DNA from: Ignavibacteriaceae bacterium
GTDB taxonomy: Bacteria > Bacteroidota > Ignavibacteria > Ignavibacteriales > Ignavibacteriaceae
DNA: 5,798 nucleotides
Direction: 5' to 3'
Assembly (NCBI GenBank): GCA_025449775.1
Contig: JANWIS010000170.1
Location: 1-5,798, forward strand
Within the stretch, counting starts at the first letter, position 1. Each line of letters begins with the position of its first letter. Both the position numbers and the translations under genes were made by a program. The notes beneath the pieces were generated by a model. The model searched no databases. It was not told the DNA's origin and saw only the letters and a list, made by a program, of their open reading frames with translations. Shown one piece after another: positions 1 through 5,798 of this stretch.

Positions 1-443
1 ATTTCAATTTCATTTGGTTGATGTGAAACGAGAACTAATGCAAACTCATCTCCTTCTTCAAATTGGGTAAGGATATTTTTTATTGCTTCTTTTGCCTGGT
101 TAAAATAGGAACCGTCATGATCAACAACTGACATGCTGAAAGTATCATCAAGAATAAAAACCGCCGTAGTTTTAGCTGCGGAAGTTGTTCCCCCAATTGA
201 AACACCGACCATAGTTGGTCTTGCGAAAGCTGTTACAATGGCAAGTATGATCAAAACACGCAGCGCAAGCAGCAGCCATTGCTTTATTTTTATTTTCCTG
301 ATTTTATTTTTCTGAAGTTCTTTAAGGAATTGAAGAGAGCTGAAATCGATTTTTTTTAGCTTTCTTAAATTCAGTAAGTGAATTATGATTGGAATTGAAG
401 CAGCCAGAAGTCCGAATAAAATTGCTGGATTAAGAAACGTCAT
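1..443 (-). CDS. BatA-type membrane protein with VWA domain (partial, 3' end outside window)
   Basis: The first 147 residues are visible; the rest runs off the left edge. The start (MTFLNPAILFGLLAASIPII) is the typical BatA or 'aerotolerance regulator' N-terminus: a hydrophobic helix at about residues 6-24, a basic stretch around 27-54 (RKLKK, KNKIRKIKIK), and a second helix at about 56-74 ending in A-R-P. A von Willebrand A domain then begins at about residue 93. Its metal-site (MIDAS) motif is D99-D100-T101-F102-S103, against the usual DxSxS, so Thr replaces the first Ser. The layout predicts an inner-membrane protein with the VWA domain outside the cytoplasm. Family members usually run to several hundred residues and often sit near MoxR ATPase and DUF58 genes, none of which is visible here. 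The family's biochemical function is poorly known. The ATG at 441-443 was chosen because the family's N-terminal motif starts there; no good Shine-Dalgarno precedes it. The gene follows aspartase on the same strand after 159 bp. Confidence 0.86.
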   Translation of the reverse strand, partial: MTFLNPAILFGLLAASIPIIIHLLNLRKLKKIDFSSLQFLKELQKNKIRKIKIKQWLLLALRVLIILAIVTAFARPTMVGVSIGGTTSAAKTTAVFILDDTFSMSVVDHDGSYFNQAKEAIKNILTQFEEGDEFALVLVSHQPNEIE

Positions 444-602
444 TCAGTTGAGTTGATTAATGATAAAATTTAGCTCCAGAAAATAGCAATATGTTAATCC
501 TTAATCTATACTGGATTTTTGGACTCACTTCAAATTTAGATTTAGAAATGCTTTCGAATATTTAGGAGAAGTTGCATGCAATTGGAATTGAAGATTAATC
601 AA
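444..602. other. Intergenic gap between aspartase stop and BatA-type start
   Basis: This 159-bp AT-rich gap has no convincing open frame. No stem followed by a T-run lies after the aspartase stop on the minus strand, so read-through from aspartase into the BatA-type gene cannot be excluded. Two small symmetries are present: a 10-bp palindrome TTGCATGCAA at 572-581, and 9-bp inverted arms (TTGATTAAT at 453-461, ATTAATCAA at 594-602) that nearly bracket the gap. Both are short enough to be chance in DNA this AT-rich. I could not assign a promoter. Confidence 0.5.
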
Positions 603-2462
603 TTACTTTGGCTTAATCATATTTTCGGGCTTTAGTATTTCATCAAGCTCAGATTTTGACAGAAGCTTTTTCTCAAGTACCAATTCATAAACTCCTCTGT
701 TTGTTTCAAGCGCCTCTTTAGCAAGCTGTGTTGATTTTTCATAACCGAGCACAGGATTAAGTGCAGTTACCAATCCGATACTGTTTTCAACTAAACTTCT
801 GCATCTGTCTTCATTTGCAGTTATTCCATCAATACATTTTTGTTTGAGAGTCATCATTCCGTTCTTCAGCATTTCAATTGATTCGAAAAGACTTTCGACA
901 ATTACCGGCTCAAAAACATTTAATTGTAACTGTCCGGCTTCTGCAGCAAGAGTAACAGTCAAATCATTTCCAATCACTTTGAAAGCAATCTGGTTTACAA
1001 CTTCCGGAATTACCGGATTTATTTTTCCCGGCATAATTGAAGAACCCGGCTGCATTGGTGGAAGATTGATTTCGTTAATTCCTGTTCTTGGTCCGGAAGA
1101 AAGCAAACGAAGATCATTACAAATTTTTGAGAGTTTGATTGCAAGTCTCTTTACAGCAGAAGAATACATCACAAATGCACCTGTGTCCTGAGTTGCTTCA
1201 ACCAAATTTTGAGCAAGAACAATTTCCATCTTTGTAATATCCCTAAGATGTACTACAACTTTTTTGCTGTAATCAGGATGAGAATTAATTCCAGTCCCGA
1301 TAGCAGTTGCACCCATATTAACTTCAAGAAAAAGTTTTACGTTCTGTTCAAGTCTCTCGACTTCTTCACCAAGTGTAACTGCGTATGCTTCAAATTCCTG
1401 ACCCATTGTCATCGGAACTGCATCCTGAAGCTGCGTTCTTCCCATCTTAATTATATGAGAAAATTCATCTGCTTTGTTGTGGAAGGATTGAATGAGTTCT
1501 TTAAGTACTTCGATTAATTTTTCATTGGCTAGTATTAGAGCAATCTTTACCGATGTTGGATAAGCATCGTTTGTTGATTGTGAAAGATTAACATCATTAT
1601 TCGGATGGCAATTTTTATATTCTCCTTTTTCAAAACCAAGAATTTCAAGTGCACGGTTTGCAATTACTTCATTCGCATTCATATTTGTTGAAGTGCCTGC
1701 ACCTCCCTGGATCATATCGACAATAAAATGATTATGAAGCTTTCCATTAATAATCTCTCCACAAGCTTGAACGATAGCATTGGTAACAGATTTAGAGAGA
1801 AGTCCGAGTTCATTATTGGTTTTTGCAGCCGCCATTTTAACCATCGCAAAAGCCTGGATAATTACCGGATAAAAGTTTAGTGTAACACCACTGATATTAA
1901 AATTTTCTATGGCACGTAGTGTTTGAATACCAAAATATACTTCGTGAGGTACTTCCCTTTCTCCGAGTAAGTCGTGCTCAGTTCTTGTTCTTCCTGATTG
2001 ATATTGAGCTGCGTGGTTTACAGATCTTGTATTTGCCGAACTCATTCTTCTTGAAATTACTCTCGCAATTTTTGCAAGAACATCCATCGCAACTTCATTG
2101 TGTTCAACCATCAGTTCTTTAAACTTTTCTCTTGAAAGCCTTAGAATAGTAGTATTGGTTGTGGCTCTTGCTGAAGTTGAATGAGGGGAATCGTCCATCA
2201 ACGCACCTTCGCCGAGAAAATCATATTTCCCGAAAATTGATAATCGTTTCTCTCCACCGTAAGGTGTAGATTTGAAAAGCTCAACTTCTCCTTCAAAAAT
2301 AATTGAAAGATTTTCTCGTGCATTATTTTCAGTAAATACCATTTCACTCGCAAGAAAATTTACGATTGAAATTTTATCAATCACAACATGAATTTGCTCA
2401 TCATTTAAATCTTTGAAGAGTTCAATTCTTTTTAGAAAAGTTTGAATCGCTGTTTTATCCAT
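603..2462 (-). CDS. aspA: Aspartate ammonia-lyase with N-terminal cyclic-nucleotide-binding domain
   Basis: The lyase reversibly converts L-aspartate to fumarate and ammonia in the cytoplasm, feeding the TCA cycle and releasing nitrogen. The protein is 619 residues; stand-alone aspartases are about 470. Residues ~12-135 form a CRP-type cyclic-nucleotide-binding domain, with a barrel strand at IIFEGEVELF (54-63), a binding cassette LGEGALMDDSPHS (83-95) and a closing helix to ~148. The aspartase begins at ~160 (EHDLLGEREVP) and is collinear with E. coli AspA as I remember it. Motifs present are GGAGTSTNMN (253-262), QSTND (295-299), GRTQLQDAVP (341-350) and the superfamily signature GSSIMPGKINP (473-483). 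By alignment with Bacillus AspB the catalytic Ser is S474, and T257, S296, T297, K480 and N482 match substrate-site residues. Gln344 matches E. coli AspA, whereas AspB and fumarases have His. LRAIENF (182-188) and this whole pattern favour aspartase over fumarase. The cassette has His94 where cNMP binders usually have Arg, so the ligand is uncertain. The ATG has a good ribosome site six bases upstream and no frameshift is seen. Confidence 0.95.
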   Translation of the reverse strand: MDKTAIQTFLKRIELFKDLNDEQIHVVIDKISIVNFLASEMVFTENNARENLSIIFEGEVELFKSTPYGGEKRLSIFGKYDFLGEGALMDDSPHSTSARATTNTTILRLSREKFKELMVEHNEVAMDVLAKIARVISRRMSSANTRSVNHAAQYQSGRTRTEHDLLGEREVPHEVYFGIQTLRAIENFNISGVTLNFYPVIIQAFAMVKMAAAKTNNELGLLSKSVTNAIVQACGEIINGKLHNHFIVDMIQGGAGTSTNMNANEVIANRALEILGFEKGEYKNCHPNNDVNLSQSTNDAYPTSVKIALILANEKLIEVLKELIQSFHNKADEFSHIIKMGRTQLQDAVPMTMGQEFEAYAVTLGEEVERLEQNVKLFLEVNMGATAIGTGINSHPDYSKKVVVHLRDITKMEIVLAQNLVEATQDTGAFVMYSSAVKRLAIKLSKICNDLRLLSSGPRTGINEINLPPMQPGSSIMPGKINPVIPEVVNQIAFKVIGNDLTVTLAAEAGQLQLNVFEPVIVESLFESIEMLKNGMMTLKQKCIDGITANEDRCRSLVENSIGLVTALNPVLGYEKSTQLAKEALETNRGVYELVLEKKLLSKSELDEILKPENMIKPK

Positions 2463-2468
2463 TTCAAA

Positions 2469-2473
2469 TCCTT
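2469..2473 (-). promoter_or_regulatory. Shine-Dalgarno site of the aspartase gene
   Basis: Reading on the minus strand, AAGGA is followed by a six-base spacer (TTTGAA) and then the ATG at 2460-2462. This supports the start that includes the cyclic-nucleotide-binding domain, and so argues that the fusion is really translated as one chain. No Met codon with comparable support lies near the domain junction; the closest is Met140. Confidence 0.75.
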
Positions 2474-2551
2474 AATAAATTTATTGAAGGTATAATAAAT
2501 TACTGAATCTGGTTGTTATTCTGGTGATCCGATAGTTGCCGGATTGATTGT
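2474..2551 (-). promoter_or_regulatory. Probable aspartase promoter/leader region
   Basis: Because a terminator closes the upstream aconitase unit, aspartase should have its own promoter in the roughly 80 bases between the terminator and its ribosome site. An AT-rich patch reading TTTATTATACC on the minus strand (about 2488-2500) could serve as a -10 region, but I find no convincing -35 or Bacteroidota-type -33 partner. An imperfect hairpin with 5-bp arms (ATCCG at 2527-2531, CGGAT at 2540-2544) lies upstream of it. The location follows from context; the exact elements are not established. Confidence 0.35.
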
Positions 2552-2579
2552 AAAAAAAAGAGAATCCAATTGGATTCTC
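2552..2579 (-). terminator. Rho-independent terminator of the aconitase gene
   Basis: On the minus strand, an 8-bp perfect stem (GAGAATCC / GGATTCTC, at 2560-2567 and 2572-2579) with an AATT loop is followed directly by eight Ts (2552-2559). It lies 31 bases past the aconitase stop codon. The T-run is on only one side, so the terminator works for minus-strand transcripts. It separates aconitase from aspartase, which are otherwise co-directional. Confidence 0.88.
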
Positions 2580-2610
2580 CATTTTAATTAACTGACATTA
2601 AAATTTAATT

Positions 2611-4872
2611 TTAGTTTAAATTTTGCTTAGCAATTAAATTCAATGCACTGCCAGCTTTGAACCAGCCAATCTGCGTCTCGTTCATTGTATGGTTAAGCAT
2701 AATTTCATTTTTGCTTCTATCTGAATGCTTAGCAATCATTTTCAACTGTTTGTCCGGTGTAAGTTGAGTAACAAATAAATCAATTTTATCATCTTCCATT
2801 ATCTTTTCATAATCTTTTGGATCAGCAAATGTTAAAGGAAGCATTCCCTGCTTCTTTAAATTGGTTTCGTGAATACGCGCAAAGCTTTTTACAATTATTG
2901 CTCGTCCCCCAAGAAATCTTGGTTCCATTGCTGCGTGCTCACGTGAAGATCCTTCACCATAATTTTCATCGCCGATAACAACCCAGCCAATTCCTTTTTC
3001 TTTATAGTCGCGAGCCACTTCAGGAACTGACTTCGTATTACCAGAAAAATTATTCTTAACTTTTCCTGTATCTCCGCTAAATGCATTCGTAGCTCCAATA
3101 AACATATTGTTTGAAATGTTATCAAGATGTCCACGAAATCTTAACCATGGTCCAGCCATTGAAATGTGATCAGTTGTGCATTTTCCTTTTGCTTTCAAAA
3201 GAACCGGTAAATCTATAAGATCTTTTCCATTCCATTTTTCAAAAGGAGAAAGAAGCTGAAGTCTTTCACTTTTAGGATCAATTTTTACTTCGACTGATGA
3301 AGCATCTTTTGCAGGTGGAATATATCCGCTGTTTCCTTCATCAAAACCTTTTGGCGGAAGTTCCTCTCCTGTGGGAGGATTTAATTTTACTTTTTCTCCT
3401 TTTTCATTTATCAGTTCATCTGTTAACGGATTGAATGAGAGACTGCCTGCCAAAGCAAGTGCAGTTGTAATTTCTGGTGATGCAACAAATGCAAGTGTTT
3501 CTGCATTACCATCATTTCTTTTCGCGAAGTTTCTATTAAATGAAGTAACAATTGTATTTTTTTCGCCGGTTTTAATATCCATTCGTTTCCACATTCCAAT
3601 ACATGGACCACAAGCATTTGCAAGAATTAATCCTCCAATATCGGTTAAAGCTTTAAGCTGACCATCTCGTTCGATTGTAGCTCTCACCTGTTCTGAACCT
3701 GGAGTAATTGTAAACTGTGATTTTGTTTTTAGTCCTTTCGCAACCGCCTGCTTTGCAATACTGGCAGAACGGTCAATATCTTCATAACTTGAATTTGTGC
3801 AGCTCCCGATAAGTGCAACAGAAATTTTATCTGGATAATTTTCTTTCTTCACTGCTTCTTTCATTTGGGAAATTGGCCAGGCTTTATCAGGTGTGAATGG
3901 TCCATTTAGATGTGGTTCAAGTTTGCTTAAATTTATTTCTATTACCTGGTCGTAATATTTTTCAGGATTATTAAACACTTCTTTGTCTGCACAAAGTTCT
4001 TCAGCAACCCCTTCAGCTAAAACTGCAACGTCTGCTCGTTTAGTTATTCTAAGATAAGAAGACATTTTTTCATCGAATGGAAAAACGGAAGTTGTTGCAC
4101 CAATTTCTGCACCCATATTGCAAATAGTTCCTTTGCCGGTGCAGGAAATAGATGAAGCCCCTTCACCAAAATATTCAACTATTGCTCCGGTCCCACCTTT
4201 AACACTAAGAATTCCAGCGAGATTGAGAATTACATCTTTTGCAGAAGTCCATCCATTCATTTTGCCTGTCAATCTCACCCCGATGAGTTTAGGCCATTTT
4301 AATTCCCATGGCATCCCGGCCATAACATCAACTGCATCTGCACCACCAACACCAATGGCAATCATCCCAAGTCCGCCAGCATTTGGAGTATGTGAATCAG
4401 TTCCAATCATCAGTCCACCTGGGAATGCATAATTTTCTAAGACGACCTGGTGAATAATTCCAGCACCGGGTTTCCAAAAACCTATTCCATATTTACGTGA
4501 AATACTTTCAAGAAAATCAAACACTTCTCGGTTTTCTTCATTTGCTCTTAATAAATCATCTTTAGCACCAACTTGAGCTTGTATTAAGTGGTCACAATGT
4601 ACAGTTGAAGGCACGGCTGTTGTTTTTTTTCCGGAAGACATGAACTGAAGCAAAGCCATCTGAGCTGTTGCATCCTGCATTGCGACTCTGTCCGGAGATA
4701 AATCAACATAATCGTTACCTCTTTGAAATTCTTTTGTAGGATCATTCCATAAATGTGCATAAAGAACTTTCTCAGAATACGTCATCGGTCTGTTTAACAC
4801 CTTCCGAATGTCGGTCAATTTTGCCCGGTAATTATTATATACAGATTTAATCATATCTAAATTTGAAGTCAT
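2611..4872 (-). CDS. acn: Aconitate hydratase, mitochondrial type
   Basis: This cytoplasmic [4Fe-4S] enzyme isomerises citrate to isocitrate through cis-aconitate in the TCA cycle. The 753-residue protein is full length for the mitochondrial-type family, which is shorter than the ~890-residue AcnA/IRP type and arranged differently from AcnB. Cluster ligands are Cys358 in GSCTNS (356-361) and Cys421 and Cys424 in ACGPC (420-424). Other active-site motifs are QDATAQMALLQF (66-77), HCDH (92-95), GTDSHTPNAGG (157-167), SFNRNF (444-449) and, in the C-terminal swivel domain, GEGSSREHAAMEPRFLGG (640-657), with Ser642 and Arg644 at the catalytic positions. The linker before the swivel domain falls at about 500-535. 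Nothing looks broken or truncated. The ATG at 4870-4872 has AGAGGA six bases upstream. A terminator follows the stop, so the gene is probably transcribed alone. A response-regulator gene starts divergently upstream. Confidence in family and reaction is very high; the symbol is generic. Confidence 0.98.
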   Translation of the reverse strand: MTSNLDMIKSVYNNYRAKLTDIRKVLNRPMTYSEKVLYAHLWNDPTKEFQRGNDYVDLSPDRVAMQDATAQMALLQFMSSGKKTTAVPSTVHCDHLIQAQVGAKDDLLRANEENREVFDFLESISRKYGIGFWKPGAGIIHQVVLENYAFPGGLMIGTDSHTPNAGGLGMIAIGVGGADAVDVMAGMPWELKWPKLIGVRLTGKMNGWTSAKDVILNLAGILSVKGGTGAIVEYFGEGASSISCTGKGTICNMGAEIGATTSVFPFDEKMSSYLRITKRADVAVLAEGVAEELCADKEVFNNPEKYYDQVIEINLSKLEPHLNGPFTPDKAWPISQMKEAVKKENYPDKISVALIGSCTNSSYEDIDRSASIAKQAVAKGLKTKSQFTITPGSEQVRATIERDGQLKALTDIGGLILANACGPCIGMWKRMDIKTGEKNTIVTSFNRNFAKRNDGNAETLAFVASPEITTALALAGSLSFNPLTDELINEKGEKVKLNPPTGEELPPKGFDEGNSGYIPPAKDASSVEVKIDPKSERLQLLSPFEKWNGKDLIDLPVLLKAKGKCTTDHISMAGPWLRFRGHLDNISNNMFIGATNAFSGDTGKVKNNFSGNTKSVPEVARDYKEKGIGWVVIGDENYGEGSSREHAAMEPRFLGGRAIIVKSFARIHETNLKKQGMLPLTFADPKDYEKIMEDDKIDLFVTQLTPDKQLKMIAKHSDRSKNEIMLNHTMNETQIGWFKAGSALNLIAKQNLN

Positions 4873-4878
4873 TTTTAG

Positions 4879-4884
4879 TCCTCT
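4879..4884 (-). promoter_or_regulatory. Shine-Dalgarno site of the aconitase gene
   Basis: On the minus strand, AGAGGA is followed by a six-base spacer (CTAAAA) and the ATG at 4870-4872. The spacing is good and fixes the start used here, which also agrees with the family's N-terminal length. Confidence 0.8.
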
Positions 4885-5046
4885 ACTTTTACCTAAAATA
4901 AAATTTTTCTACTCTAAAATACATAAAATCAAAGAAATTAACTGTGACATGACACATCTGGATTGTCTGCACGATTTTTGACGACAAGAGAAAAATCAAA
5001 AATAGACGCTCTCAGAATTAAGAATTAAACTGCAGGTAAAAGTATA
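4885..5046. promoter_or_regulatory. Divergent promoter region between aconitase and the response regulator
   Basis: Aconitase (minus) and the response regulator (plus) start back-to-back, so both promoters should lie in this AT-rich stretch. A near-perfect 14-bp palindrome sits at 4943-4956. An AT-rich inverted repeat (4974-4981 with 4996-5003) and a tandem 7-mer (AGAATTA at 5014-5020 and 5021-5027) lie on the regulator side. TTGACG at 4978-4983 could be a -35 for the regulator, but the sequence 17 bases on is a poor -10. On the aconitase side, TATTTTAG (minus strand, near 4910-4917) resembles a Bacteroidota -7 box without a well-spaced -33 partner. The presence of promoters follows from gene layout; the elements themselves are weak. 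Confidence 0.5.
4943..4956. promoter_or_regulatory. CRP/FNR-like palindrome, possible operator
   Basis: TGTGACATGACACA is an inverted repeat in which six of seven positions match between half-sites (TGTGACA against TGTGTCA). The outer TGTG...CACA resembles CRP-family operators, but the total length of 14 bp is that of FNR-type sites, two shorter than the classic CRP core TGTGA-N6-TCACA. It lies 70 bases upstream of the aconitase start codon and 90 bases upstream of the regulator start, so it could act on either gene. A binding protein is inferred only. Confidence 0.35.
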
Positions 5047-5798
5047 GTGGAGAAAAATCCAATTTTAATAGTTGATGATGAACCTTCATATTTAGAATTG
5101 ATGAAGGATTTCCTTAACCAGGAAGGCTACGCCAATATTATCACAGAATCAAACCCTTTAAATGTTATTCCACTCCTGGATAGAACCGATATTGATCTCA
5201 TACTCCTGGATATTTTTATGCCGGAGATGAACGGTTTGGAATTGCTTGAAAAAATTTATGCTGTATATCCAAATATTCCTGTTGTCGTGATAACAGCTGT
5301 TCACGAAGTTCAGATTGCACTGAAAGCGATAAAACTTGGTGCATACGAATTCATTACAAAACCGCCCGATACTGATAGATTGCTTTTAACAATAAGGAGA
5401 GCACTTGATACAAAACTTCTTGAATCGGAACGAGATTCTTTAAGAAGATCATTATTGGAGCATAAGCCAAGTAGAAGAATCTTCTCAGATATAATCACTG
5501 ATTCACCAATGATGCACAGAGTATTTGAGCTTGTAGAAATCTTTGCACCTACAAACGAGACCGTTTTAATTTCAGGTGAAACAGGAACAGGAAAAGACAT
5601 GATAGCAAGAAAAATACATGATCTTTCTCCGAGAAGAGGTAATCCGTTTGTTGCTGTAAATCTTGCTTCCATCTCACCAAGCTTATTTGAAAGCGAACTA
5701 TTTGGTTATAAGAAGGGTACATTCACTGGTGCAATCGAAGACAAAGTCGGATACTTTGAAGCAGCAAATGGAGGAACTATTTTCTTAGATGAAGTTGG
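5047..5798 (+). CDS. NtrC-type sigma54-dependent response regulator (partial, 3' end outside window)
   Basis: This is a two-component transcription activator, of which 250 residues are visible. Residues 5-120 are a receiver domain: acidic pocket Asp10/Asp11, phospho-acceptor Asp55 (LLDIFMPEMNG), Thr83 (VITA) and Lys105 (ITKPP). A charged linker (~121-145) leads to the sigma54-interacting AAA+ domain from ~147, with Walker A GETGTGKD (177-184), the sigma54-contact loop GTFTGA (224-229, usually GAFTGA) and Walker B GGTIFLDE (242-249). The remainder of the ATPase domain and the expected Fis-type DNA-binding end lie beyond the right edge. The start is GTG at 5047: an in-frame stop lies at 5026-5028, no ATG intervenes, and the receiver's first strand (PILIVDDE) begins five residues in. 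The ribosome site is weak (AGG about ten bases upstream). Its partner histidine kinase is not in the window, so the signal and targets are unknown. It is divergent from aconitase. Confidence 0.95.
   Translation, partial: MEKNPILIVDDEPSYLELMKDFLNQEGYANIITESNPLNVIPLLDRTDIDLILLDIFMPEMNGLELLEKIYAVYPNIPVVVITAVHEVQIALKAIKLGAYEFITKPPDTDRLLLTIRRALDTKLLESERDSLRRSLLEHKPSRRIFSDIITDSPMMHRVFELVEIFAPTNETVLISGETGTGKDMIARKIHDLSPRRGNPFVAVNLASISPSLFESELFGYKKGTFTGAIEDKVGYFEAANGGTIFLDEV

Noticed and set aside
133..315. A 60-codon plus-strand frame at the left end
   Set aside because: It is antisense to the BatA-type gene, whose two membrane helices and VWA start explain this sequence.
572..581. Palindrome TTGCATGCAA
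   Set aside because: Ten bases with no loop or T-run is not a terminator, and a single copy gives no support for an operator.
453..602. 9-bp inverted arms TTGATTAAT / ATTAATCAA bracketing the gap after aspartase
   Set aside because: They are 132 bases apart, very AT-rich, lack target-site duplications, and the DNA between holds no gene, so this is not supported as a mobile element.
844..2122. Open frames on the plus strand inside the aspartase gene
   Set aside because: They are antisense to a gene with unmistakable family motifs along its whole length, and their translations show no recognisable domain.
2895..4432. Other open frames on both strands inside the aconitase gene
   Set aside because: They overlap a full-length aconitase in other frames and have low-complexity or unrecognisable translations.
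4950..4970. Possible sigma54 promoter (TGACAC...TTG or GG...GC)
   Set aside because: The spacing is wrong: GG at 4960-4961 and GC at 4969-4970 are seven bases apart where ten are needed, and TGACAC to TTG is also too long.
5310..5672. A 120-codon minus-strand frame at the right end
   Set aside because: It is the shadow of the response regulator, whose receiver and Walker A motifs are on the plus strand.

Overview
The window is AT-rich, ordinary bacterial chromosome with four protein-coding genes and short gaps. Three genes lie on the minus strand and one on the plus strand. A mitochondrial-type aconitase, a BatA/VWA-type membrane protein and a sigma54-type response regulator, together with the low GC, suggest the Bacteroidota/Ignavibacteriota (FCB) side of the bacterial tree. 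That placement is inferred from gene content and base composition and is not proven. I see no mobile element, CRISPR array, tRNA or rRNA.

Layout from left to right: (1) the 5' part of a minus-strand gene for a two-helix membrane protein with a BatA-type N-terminus and the start of a von Willebrand A domain, cut by the left edge; (2) a 159-bp gap; (3) a complete minus-strand gene for aspartate ammonia-lyase with an N-terminal cyclic-nucleotide-binding (CRP-type) domain fused to it; (4) a 148-bp gap with a clear rho-independent terminator for the upstream aconitase gene; (5) a complete minus-strand aconitate hydratase gene; (6) a 174-bp divergent intergenic region with a CRP/FNR-like palindrome; (7) the 5' part of a plus-strand NtrC-type response regulator (receiver plus sigma54-interacting AAA+ domain), cut by the right edge.

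How they may fit together: aconitase runs the citrate to isocitrate step of the TCA cycle, and aspartase feeds the cycle by turning aspartate into fumarate and ammonia. Both therefore serve carbon and nitrogen flow through the cycle. The terminator suggests they are separate transcription units. The response regulator starts back-to-back with aconitase and shares its upstream region, but nothing in the sequence shows that it controls aconitase.

The most unusual item is the cNMP-domain/aspartase fusion. All recognisable catalytic residues of the lyase are present, while the sensor's phosphate-binding cassette has His where the usual Arg sits. This suggests an allosterically controlled aspartase with an unusual or lost ligand. 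I found no strong evidence of a wholly new multi-gene system here.
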